A model generated the notes under the pieces. The model had not been told where the DNA came from, did no database searches, and saw only the letters and a list, made by a program, of their open reading frames with translations. Position numbers and translations under genes: made by a program. Below are positions 32,766-44,930 of a stretch of DNA of 64,000 nucleotides, piece after piece (the stretch's first letter is position 1; each line of letters begins with the position of its first letter). The DNA is taken from assembly GCA_047495785.1 (NCBI GenBank), contig JBLDXI010000054.1, positions 1,364,001 to 1,428,000 of the forward strand, written 5' to 3'. Source of the stretch: Lepidodermella squamata. Lineage: Eukaryota; Gastrotricha.

Positions 32766-34439
32766 ATGGCTCGTTTCACTTTTGTGGCAACGGCTCTGCT
32801 CGCTGCCGTCGGTTATGCCGCAGCCGCCAGATACTACGTCAACCAAACGCCTAATACTGGCACTTCAAACGCCTGTCCGTACGGTCTTGCCTCCATCTTG
32901 TCAAAGGACGACATGAATGCGGCTGTCACCGCGATCGGGGGCAAAGCGGGCCAGTACTGGATCGGTCTCTACAACACCGGCAACAACGCGGACGGTGTCA
33001 ATGGATGGACTTGTAAGTGATGTGGGCATTCTTACTTGCAAATTGTAAATTGTAGCAAATTCTAAGGGAGTGATGGTTCGATTTTCAATCGTAATAGCTA
33101 CGTGAATTGGAGCCCGGTGACTGGCTACACGAACCCTCAGAATACCAATCTGCAACCAGCTCCAGGCCAGAGTGTCTACATCGATGAAAAGGGCCAGTTC
33201 GTTACAGCAGCGAGCACTATCACCCGCCCGCTGCTTTGCAACGGCCAGTTGAAGGTCAGACATTCCGCTGTGAATTTCATTAAAACCAAGATTTTCTCGT
33301 CCTTGTAGTACAAAGTCATAGCGACTCCCGACACCGTGGCAGCCGCTGCTTGCCCATACGGCCTTGCTACGATCCAGTCCCGAGACGACTTGAACGCTGC
33401 CATCAAGGCGATCGGTGGCAAGAAGGGCGAGTACTGGATTGGTCTGCGCAATACTGGCAAAAACACTGATGGAGTAAACGGATGGACATGTAAGCTCTGA
33501 AAACGTCAATTTTTTAACTTTGACTAGATTTACAAACTTCCAGGGGCTGACGGCACCGTGTTCACCCGCAGCAGCTTCATCAACTGGGGCCCAGCGTCCG
33601 GCTACGTGAACCCTCAAGATACCAACTTGGGCTCAGCCCCAGGCCAAGGCTTCTTCATCACTGAGAAGGGCTTGTACTTGACTGCCCAGGCAACTATGAA
33701 GCGCGCCTATCTTTGCAACGCTGCGCAAAAGGTATTGCTTTGATGTGAAGCTGTGATGTGTCAAGTCTCAATTATTCATATAAAGTACCAAGTGGTCACG
33801 ACCCCCGACACCGGTGTTTCAAGCCTTTGCCGCCGCGGCTTGGCGACTATTCAATCGCGAGACGACTTGAACGCGGCCGTCAAAGCTGTGGCTGGCCTTG
33901 GCAGCGAGTTCTGGATCGGCCTTCACAACGTCAATGACAACTCGATCGGCGTCAATGGCTGGACCTGTAAGCCTGCATATTCCCGCCCTGAAATTTCACT
34001 AAATTGTATGTTCAGGGGACGATGGCACTCAGTTCACGCGCAGCAGTTTCATCAACTGGAGCCCGGCGACTGGTTACACTAACCCTCAAGATACCAACCT
34101 GGGCTCCGCGCCCGGCCAAGGCTTCTACATCAATTCCCAGGGCCAGTACCTCACAGCCCTAGCTAGTAACAAACGCATGCTTCTCTGTAACGGCTACGAC
34201 AAGTCGGCTGATGTAAAATCATGATTTGGGTATACTTGAAAGCTTTATTCCATTTTTTTCAGTTGAATCTGGGCATCAACTTGGACACTACGATCCCGCC
34301 TTTGACCACGACCACTACCACCACGACCACGCCCCAGGCCATGGACATGCCGGATGACGATTCGCCACCGGAATGTATTAAATATGGGTGGAATTCAATT
34401 GACTGCGTAGGAGCCATCTTTTCTCGTGACTTGGGCTAA
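32766..34439 (+). CDS. Secreted triple CTLD-like protein, copy C (7 exons, 452 aa)
   Basis: Exons are 32766-33012, 33067-33254, 33309-33489, 33544-33731, 33786-33966, 34016-34212 and 34263-34439. The signal peptide MARFTFVATALLAAVGYAAA is followed by CTLD-like domains at about residues 22-145, 146-268 and 269-394, with Y-W-I-G-L or F-W-I-G-L cores, then W-T-W-S-D-G, W-T-W-A-D-G and W-T-W-D-D-G across the phase-1 introns. Each domain keeps only the outer Cys pair (A-C-P-Y-G / L-C-N-G). The tail has the shortest Thr run of the plus-strand genes that keep one and ends with a two-Cys motif (C-I-K-Y-G-W ... D-C). It is the first of five plus-strand copies. Exon 2 is the likely donor of the middle of copy G exon 2. 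Confidence 0.87.
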
Positions 34440-35240
34440 AGGTTAAATTATCAACTCGATTAATAGATATATTGATTCTGACATTCTGTTTGTGTCAGTT
34501 CTGACGAGGGTTTTATAGAAACCGCCTTAGATAAGTTGTTCACCTTTTCAAAGGCCGATGCTATAGAATGTAGTTACGTATGATGAGTTGCCATGAAACA
34601 AATAAATAAGTGGAAGAGTAAATGCAAACTTACAGTCATATTGCATGGGATAAGAGAAACTGTGTCAAACTGTTAGCCACTGGCTTTACTTATTCTGCCC
34701 AAGTCTTCCGTTTGATGAAACCAAATTAATTTTGATTGCGCTGTTTCCTAAGCCATTTTTATTTCGAATACTTGTGTTGTCAGAATCTTCTGGGAGCAAA
34801 CTTTTACAAATCAGGGCAATCAATTCCAGTTCGCTTCAAGTATTAGGATGTACAAAAGCAATCCGAGAGACTTATACCATCTGATATAGAGCAAATCCCC
34901 AACATTCAAACTTGCAGATTGCAGCCAGAACCCTGTCTCGCTTTGAAGATAATATAGCGAAGAAACGTTTCGCAATTTACGTAATCAATCTGATAGTGCT
35001 GACAGTTTATATACAATGTCTTAGAGCTTTGCAGCGGACAGCGGATAATACTCGCCTGAAAGCCATTTCGGCAGCATTTACCCCTGTTTTCGATTTATCG
35101 CACGGAAACAAAAGTCACGAAAATACTGAGGCGCCGAAACCTCCGCGACTGGTGGCCAAAAAATTCCGCAGAGCGGGAATTCGCTGCGCATCATTTTAAT
35201 GAGGAGTTTTAAGAAATTGAGGAGTTCCACAGGCAAAAGA
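34440..35240. other. 3' flank of CTLD copy C
   Basis: No gene is supported. 34450-34800 resembles the 3' flanks of copies F and G (TATTGATTCTGA near the start, TTTCGAATACTTG near the end). This shows that the duplicated unit includes several hundred bases downstream of the stop. Confidence 0.5.
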
Positions 35241-35254
35241 ATGCTTGAAATTTT

Positions 35255-35505
35255 TCAACTCATTGAAATGCTCAATGAAAAGGGCCAGTACGGATTCGCG
35301 GCGGGTTTCGCAACAGTCCCTCGCCCACTGCTGTGCAACGGGTAGCCCACGACGACCACAAGCACGACTACAGCTACGACCTCAACCTATCCTGATCCTT
35401 ATGCAGAATGTGCCCCGGGGAAATTAGCAGCAATGGATCCCAATACCCGCTACATCAGACAGTACTGGTGTAGTTCTGCTGATTTATCGCATAATATTGG
35501 TTAGT
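35255..35505 (+). pseudogene. CTLD gene relic: end of a CTLD fused to a Thr-rich tail
   Basis: 35275-35342 matches the 3' end of an exon 2 (N-E-K-G-Q-Y-G-F-A and V-P-R-P-L-L-C-N-G) and then runs directly, across a TAG, into an exon-7-like tail (T-T-T-S-T-T-T-A-T-T-S-T with Y-A-E-C-A-P), ending near 35505. All intervening exons are missing. It has no signal peptide and is not expected to make protein. Confidence 0.7.
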
Positions 35506-36009
35506 GTGCGCGTCGTGTTGCAAGTGCGAGCGTGCTAATACCGCAAGCCTGATTCGTTGCGACTGCGTTTAATAAAATCGCGCATTATGAAGTAAGGGCC
35601 TAACATGTTTTGCACGTGTGATTGCGAGACGTCGCACCTTCCGTTTATTTAAGAATGTACGCATTAAATTCACGGTAAAATTCACGGTCGACCATCCGCT
35701 TTTAATTAATCGGATATGGAAATTGAATCTGATTTTTAGGTTGTTACTTCAGATCAGAGCATAACATAGCCGTAGATTATCACAGTTGAGTCTGACAATT
35801 TTACGTCCTGAAAGTGCCATCGCTTCCTGCATGACCAAGTTCATGCCGCGCTTGTCTGACCTTTCACTTTGTGGTTTGCTTCAGTGTGAACCACTCCCCT
35901 GATCTCTTTATTTCGGTATTCCAGTGAAAAGAATAAATACACTCGGAGAGCGGCCAGAGCACAATTTCATATGGTTCCTAACTTTTTTTCCTACTAGCTG
36001 GAGGGCAAT

Positions 36010-36135
36010 GGATGGACCGGCTTGTTTGTTTTGCTCCTCCAATAGGCGACGCATTATTAAACACCTGCCAAGATAGCAGTTTACAAAAGCCCCTAATTTC
36101 ATAGCTCAATATTATACATTATACATTTCAAAAAT
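36010..36135 (+). promoter_or_regulatory. Orphan CTLD-type promoter block
   Basis: CGGCTTGTTTGTTTTGCTCC, AATAGGCGACGCATTATTAA and ACACCTGCC, then TAATTTCATAGCTCAATATT, repeat the order seen upstream of real CTLD genes. No CTLD coding sequence follows and the TATA box is lost. It matches the orphan block at 44815-44930 closely. Confidence 0.6.
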
Positions 36136-36406
36136 ACAATTTCGAAATTCCGTCATAATGATAATTGAACTGGAGTAACTTACCTGATTTGGACTTGACG
36201 GAATGTCACACTTGCGACGGCAACTATGACTACCGGCTGCCATGCTCCAAAATCGCAGATTTTCATTCAGTATTATTTTTCATCAGCAAGAAAAGCTGAC
36301 GGAAAAGCCATCAGATTTGGCAGAAGTAACTGCATAACGACGGATCAACTATACAATAACTAAAAGGGACTTAACAGCAGGCCCCCATCCGATAAGTGAA
36401 CGACGA

Positions 36407-36488
36407 ACAATTCAAATTTTGCGTTTTGCGTGTTTCGGATTTTCATTGCAAAAAAACCGAAAAACGAAACACGCAAAATTTGAATTGT
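36407..36488. repeat. Imperfect hairpin, ~25-bp arms
   Basis: ACAATTCAAATTTTGCG...TGTTTCG on the left is repeated inverted on the right (CGAAACACGCAAAATTTGAA). The left arm has an extra 7-nt TTTTGCG. Confidence 0.65.
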
Positions 36489-37385
36489 CAGATAGGTCAG
36501 CTAGGTCAGAAAAATCGACGTTTTGCCTCTCCTTATTAAGATCTTGAGTCATCTTTGTGATCTCTCTGGATCTCTAAACATTACACCTGGAAGCTTCTAA
36601 TATTGATTTTCGTACTTTCCAGACTTGGTTTAGTATGGAAGAGATCCTTTTGAGGGAACAACTTCGCACTTGTGGTCTCAAAAGATCCTATTCCTCATTC
36701 AAATAATCGAAGACTGTAAAGTGCATTATGCCTCGCTACAAGCGTCATGCAACCATTGCGGAGAAAACCTTTCTAAATCCGACCGATGTCTTATTTCATC
36801 CGACAACCCAAAATGTGAATATAATCTGCCTTGTTCATATTTCATTCTTGCTTTTTCATCAAAATAAAAAATTACAGTAAAAAGTGACTACTCGGATCAC
36901 TGTAAATCTTTCACCTTAAAATCCTGCGGTTAATAAGCCAAAATACGCCCCCACGGAAAAATCGAACTAGGAAATCGATATTTTCATGATTTTATGATTT
37001 TATTTGATTGTCGGATGAAATGAGACATTGGCCGGAATAAAAAAGTCACACCCACAATTGCTCGTTTATTGAAACTTTGTGATCACTATAATTGATCCAA
37101 GTTTGTAAAAAGTTCAAGGGCTGTAGAGTTGAATCATACTTTACACTTTAATCGCGCGCTAGCGTAAAAAATGTTAACTCATCTCTATGTGGGCGGCCTA
37201 GTGGAAATGCGACGATTGTTGACACAAGAATTTCAATTCGCTTTGTTTTCCTAATTCTTTGCCTCGTATGAAGAAGATAGCAAGAGGGCTCGTTTGTTTT
37301 GCATCTCGAAATAGGCACCTACTTACACTTCATTTTGACCGCTCGAAATAGCTCGCGCACCGGTGGAATAAAGACAAAAAGTGCT

Positions 37386-37391
37386 TATAAA
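37386..37391 (+). promoter_or_regulatory. TATA box of CTLD copy D
   Basis: TATAAA 76 bp before the ATG at 37462. It is preceded by the fullest version of the family block (37250-37380): CGTTTGTTTTGCATCTCGAA, ACCGCTCGAAATAGCTCGCG and GACAAAAAGTGC. Confidence 0.75.
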
Positions 37392-37461
37392 TTTAGGGCT
37401 GATGAGAATCTTCTTATCACTTTTCGAGTTCATTTCTCTCATCGGTTTAAAGTTCAGTCTA

Positions 37462-39174
37462 ATGGTTCGTTTCACCTATGTCACGACGGCTTTGCTCATT
37501 GCCTTTCGCTATGCCACAGCCGCCAGATACTACGTCAACCAAACGCCTAATACTGGCACTTCAAACGCCTGTCCGTACGGTCTTGCCTCCATCTTGTCAA
37601 AGGACGACATGAATGCGGCTGTCACCGCGATCGGAGGCAAAGCGGGCCAGTACTGGATCGGACTCTACAACACCGGCAACATCGCGGACGGTGTAAATGG
37701 ATGGACTTGTAAGTGATATTGGTATTCGCGTTAACTCCCTAGCGTCTAATTGTGTCTAATTTGTGTCTAATTCAAAGGGAGTGATGGTTCGATTTTCAAT
37801 CGTAATAGCTACGTCAATTGGAACCCGGCGACTGGCTACACGAACCCTCAGGATACCAATCTGCAACCAGGTTCAAACCTACTGGGTATCGTTATCAATG
37901 AAAAGGGCCAGTACGGATTCGCAGAGGGTTTCGCATCTGTCCCTCGTCAGCTGCTTTGCAACGGCCAGCTGAAGGTAAGACAATCCTTTGAGGAATTCGC
38001 TTGAAAGCCCAGCATTTTTTACAGTATAAGGTCGTTGCAAACCCTGACACCATGGCAGCCGCTGCTTGCCCGTACGGCCTTGCTACGATCCAGTCTCGAG
38101 ATGACTTGAACGCTGCGATCAAGGCAATCGGTGGCAAGAAGGGCGAGTACTGGATTGGCCTGCGTAATAATGGCATAAACAGTGAAGGAGTTAACGGCTG
38201 GACTTGTGAGTCCGAAAAGCTTGAACTTTCCACACTTTGACTAGCTATGCAAACTTTCAGGGGCTGACGGCACTGCATTCACCCGCAGCAGCTTCCTCAA
38301 CTGGAGCCCCGCGACCGGCTATACCAACCCGCAAGATACCAACCTGAACCTCGCTAACGGCGCGGGCATCTACATGAATGAGAAGGGCTTGTACTTCTTC
38401 TCTGCAGCAGCGACTAAGCGCGCCTATCTGTGCAACGCAGCGCAAAAGGTATTGCGATTGCTTGTTGTTCCTTAGACCGCGATGTGACAATCTCGATTCA
38501 TGTAGTACCAAGTGGTCAAGACCCCTGACACAGGCGTTTCAAACGCCTGCCGCCGTGGTTTGGCGACGATTCAATCGCGAGACGACCTGAACGCGGCCGT
38601 CAAGGCTGTGGCTGGCCTTGGCAGCGAATTCTGGATTGGCCTTCACAACACCAATGACAAGACCATCGGCGTCAATGGCTGGACATGTAAATGCCTTAAT
38701 TCGCCACTACTGAATTTTCACTGAATTGTCTCTTTAGGGGACGATGGCACGCAGTTCACGAATACCAGCTTCACCAACTGGAGCCCGGTGACTGGATACA
38801 CGAACCCTCAGTCTACGACTCTAGGCTTCGCGAGCGGCCAGGGTGTTTTCATTAACGCCCGGCCCGTTCGTCCTAGCTGAAGGATTCGGCTCTATCAAAC
38901 GCATGCTTCTTTGCAACGGCTACGACGCATCGGCTGATGTAAAATCATTGCTTTTTCGGCTTGAAAGCTTTAAATTCGAAAATCTTATGTTTTCTAGTTG
39001 AGTCTGGGCATTAACTTGGACACTACGATCGCGCCTGCACCCACGACTACGACGCAGCCCCCGAGCACTACCACGACCCCGTTCGATGATAATCCATATA
39101 AAGAATGTGCCGTGAACCCAAAATCTGCTGCTTGCAAAGACGCCCTCATTCGACAAGGTGTAACATTCAGCTAG
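37462..39174 (+). pseudogene. Triple CTLD-like gene copy D, frameshifted in the third CTLD
   Basis: Exons are 37462-37708, 37778-37974, 38025-38205, 38261-38448, 38506-38686, 38738-38938 and 38998-39174. All splice sites and phases match the family. In exon 6, near 38858-38870, two bases are missing relative to copy E (GCCCGGCCCGTTCG versus GCGCAGGGCCAGTTCG), and the frame stops at TGA 38878-38880. The product would be 378 residues, lacking the last CTLD strand, its Cys and the Thr-rich tail. The downstream exon 7 is still open and ends at a TAG, which suggests recent damage, a real truncated product, or a sequencing error. The signal peptide is slightly altered (MVRFTYVTTALLIAFRYATA). Confidence 0.8.
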
Positions 39175-39179
39175 AAGCC

Positions 39180-40560
39180 TAAATCAGCCGTCAACCAGCA
39201 GCTTTTAAATGATTCGGATATGATATTGAATCGGGAGTGCAGCTTGTTAGTTGAGATCAGAGCCTAAAAAAGGATTGGGTCCCCAATAAAATCATGACCA
39301 GGACACGGTTACGGTTTCAGTAGTTGCTGCTGGTGATTGATCTGATTGATCTATGGACGATTTTGTGTATTACAGTGCAGATCGGCGTAACGAACTTTTA
39401 CTAGAGCGAACAAAAACGCGGGAAGCAGAGTGTTACGTTAAATTGAGGCTCGTGCCATGCACGCTTTCTACTTACCGTAGTTACCGAAATACAAGCCTAG
39501 GCGGCAACCCTTTGTCGGCACTTTGATGTTCTTTGATGCACTTGCCGCCCAGGCTTGTATTTCGGTAACTACGGTAATTATTTACAAAAAAAACTTGTTT
39601 GCGCTGTGACCTTGGTGTGAAATTCGTGTTGTACCGAGGTGGTCCACTTGTTCTTCGGTGGTAGACGACAAGTATTCATCCAATGTCAGACTTTTCCGCA
39701 ATTATATTGCAGGATATATGTTAGTGTTTGACGAATTATCTCGAATTATCTCGACGCGCATCTCGACGACCTCTGAGGTGAGGCGCCGAGAACTAACCTA
39801 TTGCTAAATGTTGTGAAACAAAATGTATAATAAAATCAGAATCAGAATCATCGAATGTAGCTTATCGTCAGTTTTAAAACCAAGGGTATGCATGATTTCT
39901 GACGGTTTTATCTTTTATCGCAAATCGCAACCCCTCCGCTTGTGAGTTGTGGCCGTGAAATCGGGAGCTGCCGAGAGGTAGTGTGGCTTGAGATGCATGA
40001 ATTACGATTTTTCGCTGAGAACTGCGAGGCTGTTTGTTTTAGCCGAGCGCCCACCCTGTTAAGTTCCATAGCTGAGTAGAGTTCGTTTATGTTTTCCGAG
40101 CCGTTCCGAAAATTCTGCTTAATTTTTTAGGCCAACCATAGGCAAAAATTGATGAATATTGCGTGCCGCTCATGAAAATGATTATTTTACTCGAGCTTAT
40201 GCTTGGCCTCGGTTTTGTTTACCAACGTCATACTCGTTATGAAGTTGAAAAATTCACCAAATTTCCTCCGACCGGGATTTTGACGTGCTACTGACGCGTA
40301 ACTCAGGAACCAAGACAATTTCGAACCCGGTCAGAGCCGAGGATGTGGAATCACGGTTATCCGAAGAAGTGACGAATGATAAAATAGCTGGCAAAAGTGA
40401 CAACGGGCGTCAAGGCAGCCGAGCCACAACTTCGCTTTCCCTATTATATTTTTGTGTTCTATCGATTCGCAATAGGTTCAATTTTGTATCTTGTGGCAAT
40501 GACTTAATCCTCTGTCAAATTAACCTATAACATTGTATATTTTGATAGGGAGTGAGCATA
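39180..40560. other. Intergenic DNA between copies D and E
   Basis: It contains a hairpin at 39472-39577 and otherwise unrecognised sequence. The open frame 40285-40530 (+) has no motif. About 40560-40770 is the copy E promoter block. Confidence 0.4.
39472..39577. repeat. Short foldback element, 36-bp arms, 34-bp loop
   Basis: The arms TTACCGTAGTTACCGAAATA...GGCAA (39472-39507) and the inverted copy (39542-39577) differ at about one position. There is no coding content. Confidence 0.8.
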
Positions 40561-40770
40561 CCATCATCTCTGTGTGGGTAGCCTAGTGTTAAGCAACGAT
40601 TGTTGACACAAGAATTTTATTTCGCGTTGTTCCCTTCATTTCCTTTCTCGTAAGAATGAGTTGAGGAGAAACTTGTTTATTTTGCTTCTAAAATAGGCAT
40701 CAAACACCTGCACTTTATTTTGATCGCTCGGAATAGCTCGCGCATTGGCAAAATAAGGGCAAAAAGCGCA

Positions 40771-40776
40771 TATAAA
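40771..40776 (+). promoter_or_regulatory. TATA box of CTLD copy E
   Basis: TATAAA in AAAAAGCGCATATAAATTAC, 74 bp before the ATG. The family block GATCGCTCGGAATAGCTCGC precedes it. Confidence 0.75.
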
Positions 40777-40844
40777 TTACGGTCTAAAGTGGCAGCTTCT
40801 TACAGTTTTTTGAATTCTTCCTTATCATCGTTTGTTTTACTCTG

Positions 40845-42409
40845 ATGACAAGCTTCGCCTTCGCAGTAACAGCTTTCTTCGCTGCCGTCGGCTTTGCCGC
40901 AGCCGCCAGATACTACGTCAACCCAAAGCCTAACGTTGGCACTTCCAACGCTTGCCCGTACGGTGTCGCCTCCATCTTGTCGAAGGATGACTTGAATGCG
41001 GCAATCAGCGCGATCGGATGCAAAGTGGGCCTGTACTGGATCGGCCTCTACAACACCGGCAACAACTCTGTTGGCGTCAATGGATGGACTTGTAAGTGAT
41101 ATGGGCATTCTCGCTAACTCTCTAGCTGATTTGGGTCTAATTCAAAGGGATTGATGGTTCGATTTTCAACCGTAATAGCTTCGTCAATTGGAACCCGGCG
41201 ACTGGCTACACGAACCCTCAGGATACCAATCTAAACCCAGGTTCAGGCCTTCCGGGTATCTACATCAATGAAAAGGGCCAGTACGGATTTGCAGAGGGTT
41301 TCGCAAAAGTCCCTCGCCCATTGCTGTGCAACGAGCAGCTAAAGGTTAGACATTTCACTGAGAATTTCGCCTTAACAGCCAGAAATTTAGTATTACCCAC
41401 TTACTACAAACATTCCGGGAGCCTCTCCCTGCCAATATTGGAATGCTACGATCCAGTCTCGAGATGACTTGAACGCTGCTATTAAGGCGATCGGTGGCAG
41501 GAAGGGCGAGTACTGGATTGGCCTGCGTAATACTGGTAACAAAGCTGATGGACTAAATGGCTGGACGTGTGAGTCCTAAAACATTCATTTTCAAACTTCG
41601 ACTATCCGTGATAACTTTCAGGGGCTGACGGCACTGCATTCACCCGCAGCAGCTTTGTCAACTGGAGCCCAACGACTGGCTACACCAACCCGCAAGATAC
41701 CAACTTGAAGCTAACTGCCGGCGCGGGCGTCTACATCAACGAGAAGGGCTTGTACTTTATTGATTCGGAAACGATATGGCGCGGCCGTTTGTGCAACATG
41801 GATAAAAAGGTGTATTATTCGCTTGTTGTTTTATAAGCCACGACAATCTCGGTTCATACAGTACCAAGTGGTCACGACCCCTGACACCGGCGTTTCAGGC
41901 GTTTGCCGCCGCGGTTTGGCGACGATCCAGTCTCGAGACGACCTGAACGCGGCCGTCAAGGCTGTGGCTGGCCTTGGCAGCGAATTCTGGATTGGCCTTC
42001 ACAACACCAATGACAAGACCATCGGCGTCAATGGCTGGACATGTAAATGCCTTAATTCGCCTCTAATTTCGACTGAAATGTCTCTTTAGGGGACGAAAGC
42101 ACGCAGTTCACGACTACAAGCTTCACCAACTGGAGCCCGGTGACTGGCTACACGAACCCTCAGGATACCAATCTAAACTTCGAGCGCGGCCAGGGTGTTT
42201 ACATGAATGCGCAGGGCCAGTTCGTCCTAGCTGAAGGATTTGCTACTAGCAAACGCATGCTTCTTTGCAACGGCTACTCCACATGGGCTGAGGTAAAAGT
42301 GGCCGATGACTGGCCGAATGAATATGTAGCATGTCTCAACAAGGGGTATCCCCCTTCTTACTGCTTGCAATACGTCTATACTATTCATTTTTATGGTTTA
42401 AAAGTATAA
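40845..42409 (+). CDS. Secreted triple CTLD-like protein, copy E, without Thr-rich tail (6 exons, 436 aa)
   Basis: Exons are 40845-41091, 41148-41344, 41391-41568, 41622-41809, 41862-42042 and 42090-42409. The signal peptide MTSFAFAVTAFFAAVGFAAA leads three CTLD-like domains. The second has an unusual N-terminal edge (Y-Y-P-L-T-T-N-I-P-G-A-S-P-C-Q-Y-W) that is one codon shorter but in frame. The first carries an extra Cys (A-I-G-C-K-V). Exon 6 runs on past the usual GT donor into a short tail (D-W-P-N-E-Y-V-A-C ... P-S-Y-C-L-Q-Y) and stops at 42407-42409. The Thr-rich exon 7 found in the other copies is absent, so this product lacks the mucin-like stem. It may use a GT at 42293 to reach an unseen exon, but none is visible. 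Confidence 0.78.
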
Positions 42410-42785
42410 ATTAGCCGTGCAATGTCAACTAGCAGCTTATCAATTCGGATATGGATATTGATTCTGATATGTGCGAAGCTCGTTAGTTCAGATCAAACTC
42501 CATCATAGCCGTAATTCTCACAGTAAAGTCTGAAAAATTAGCGTTCTCTAAAACCGGCTTAACTAATATGATTTAATGAGGTTTATTGAAGTAATGGAAG
42601 AAATCAAAATTTGTTGTCGTGTTATGTTGAAGCGAGAAACCTTGTCGAACCAATAGCATGTAGCTTCACTTCTTCAACATGCGCCCGTAAGAGTTTGCTT
42701 GTTTTCATTTTTTTGTTTATGGCAAGTTTAAGGACAAATAAAAACGGTTTCCGACTCCAGTAACCCAGACTTGACTTGGCATGTA

Positions 42786-44012
42786 AAGTCTTATTTACAT
42801 AGATAAAAAAATACTGAAGATATGACACTCACGATCTAGCCCTGTTATGTGAAAATAAAATCACGCGACCTTTGGACCCTATGCAAATGTTTGGCGAATA
42901 CTTCGACAAATTTCTTCTCCAAAACATCCATCTCGATTTTTGGTGGGAAAAATAGGGAAATTTCGTAATTTTTCGTATGATTTTATGGCAAAAGTTAAGC
43001 GCGCGGTTCCGAGAACTGAAATTTTAGTTGTCGAAAAACTGAAATTTCGACATTTTCCATTCACAATTCTCTCATTACTACGGCTTTTTTGCTTGATTTC
43101 ACATCGGCACGTGCCGAATAGTGCGATCTCACTAATATTTATCCACGTTTTTTTACTTGGCGTGAACAAGCTTTTTATAAAATAAGCAGCTAGTGAAAAT
43201 GCCACTTCTTTAGTCGCCTGATTCTGGAAGGATAACTTCGACTTAATTGCACTGGAAGCTTTTTGGAACCGTAATTTTTTCGGGGATCCCTGATCCCAGC
43301 TTGTCCGGTGGCTATTTGAAAGTCATTGGACAGGCCTTGGTTTCTTTTTTTGCCGAAGACATGCCCATGAACTCATAAACCTGACTTTCATCAAACTAAC
43401 CAGAGTTTAATCGCGGATCTTATCACTGATCTTATGAAGTGAATTGTTTGATTATTTACGCATCCCAATACTTGAATATGTTCCCGGCATCAGTCATAAT
43501 AACATCAGTCAACTTCAAGAATATGGGCTGAAATGATACAAGCACAGGATAAATCGCTGACCGATATTGATTGCTCGTATAGATGACGATAAATAGGATG
43601 AATTCATTTCGATTCGGACACAAATTATGGCAAGAAATAATCAGAGAACAATGCATTTTACATAGTTCCAGGGCGAAAGATTTATCAGAAAAAATTAAAT
43701 TTTGGAAAAAAACACAAGTCGCACGCCGGTTTTCCAAGCGTTGCCATGGCAACAGGGCTAAAAATAGTAACAAACCCCGAAATTATAGCCCTAGGTTATA
43801 TGTGGAATCGCTGCCTGCAAATTATATCAGCGGGTGTCAAAAAAATCAAGTAATAATCTATAATTTTCCCGTAATTTTTGGAGGATGATGTTTATTTTTA
43901 ATTAATTTTTGAAATAATTGCAATACTGTGCATTTGACTGCAAAAAAGCATAACAGGAAGCACGCGCGAGTGTCATATCTTCAGTATTTCTGTTATCTAT
44001 GCTTATTTAGGT
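42786..44012. mobile_element. Possible TIR-bounded insertion, ~1.2 kb
   Basis: CTTATTTACATAGATAAAAA...ATACTGAAGATATGACACTC (42790-42833) recurs inverted at 43965-44010 with a few mismatches. The interior has no transposase-like frame. No target duplication was identified, so the element status is tentative. Confidence 0.5.
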
Positions 44013-44019
44013 AACGAGG

Positions 44020-44800
44020 GACAATACCCTTTATTGATGATGGAAATCATTGGAAATTGGAGAACTAAGGATGTTAGAGGTAATATCGTTATATCGGAAT
44101 ATTATCTCTCGTTCATGGAACAAAATATCTACAATTATCCGAAAGACATTCCAATGCGGAAAATTGTCAAATTTATCGCAAAGTATCCTATCTTTTCCGT
44201 CGGAACGAAGCCTGCCTCTTTTAGCCATAGTAACAACATTTTCATAATTTTAATATGCCAAAGTGCACTCAGTTTTCAATTGAATTAAATATTAAATTTG
44301 AACATTTTCTTGAGCTGTCAACCTATTTGCTAGTTGTCGATATAGAACCTTCAAACGCCAAATTAGCTAGTGATGGTTCGTGTTTGTTAATTTATCGCTT
44401 TTTACGGGTGATGTGTGGGTAGGAGTAAGAGGAGTAAGAGCGTGGAGTAAGAGAATGTGTGAATTTGATTTCATGGTAGAGTAATAAAATTCGATGAGAT
44501 TAATTTCTTACCGCGTCAAATTTTGATAAACAACTTAAAACCGCTGCGAAAACTGTCTATTTCAGTTCAAAAGAATAAGTTCATGTTTTTGGCAATATAT
44601 TCTTTATTGTTAATAAAATCATTAAAAAGACATTGTACACTTTTCTGTCGTGCACATCATTTCATTCGATTCTAAACGTAACCGCGCAAAATAAAACGGT
44701 AAAATTTTATATCAACCTTATCGGGTTAAGGAGGTCTAACGATTTTCCAGTTTTTTTTGTTCTGCCTTAAGTTCAGGACTTTTGCGGCGTACTGTAGTTC
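44020..44800. other. Intergenic DNA
   Basis: No gene is supported. A 22-bp stretch (TTGGAAATTGGAGAACTAAG) near 44050 also occurs near 29688 in the CAP4 intron, so a dispersed repeat is likely. The frame 44034-44288 has no known domain. Confidence 0.35.
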
Positions 44801-44814
44801 AAGGCTAGCGGTGT

Positions 44815-44930
44815 GATCGCATCGGCTTGTTTGTTTTGCTCCTGCGATAGGCTTCGCAGTATTAAACACCTGCTAGTAGAGCTGGCTAACAGCCCTTAAT
44901 TTCATAGCTCAAAATCCATCACGCATGTTA
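44815..44930 (+). promoter_or_regulatory. Orphan CTLD-type promoter block
   Basis: CGGCTTGTTTGTTTTGCTCC, GCGATAGGCTTCGCAGTATT, AAACACCTGC and TTAATTTCATAGCTCAAAAT match the block at 36010-36135. No TATA box and no signal-peptide exon follow. Confidence 0.6.

Noticed and set aside
32901-33617. Long minus-strand frame over CTLD copy C (238 aa)
   Set aside because: It crosses introns of a well supported plus-strand gene and has no domain; similar antisense frames occur over every copy.
35908-36102. Minus-strand ORF of 64 aa
   Set aside because: It overlaps the orphan promoter block on the other strand and has no motif.
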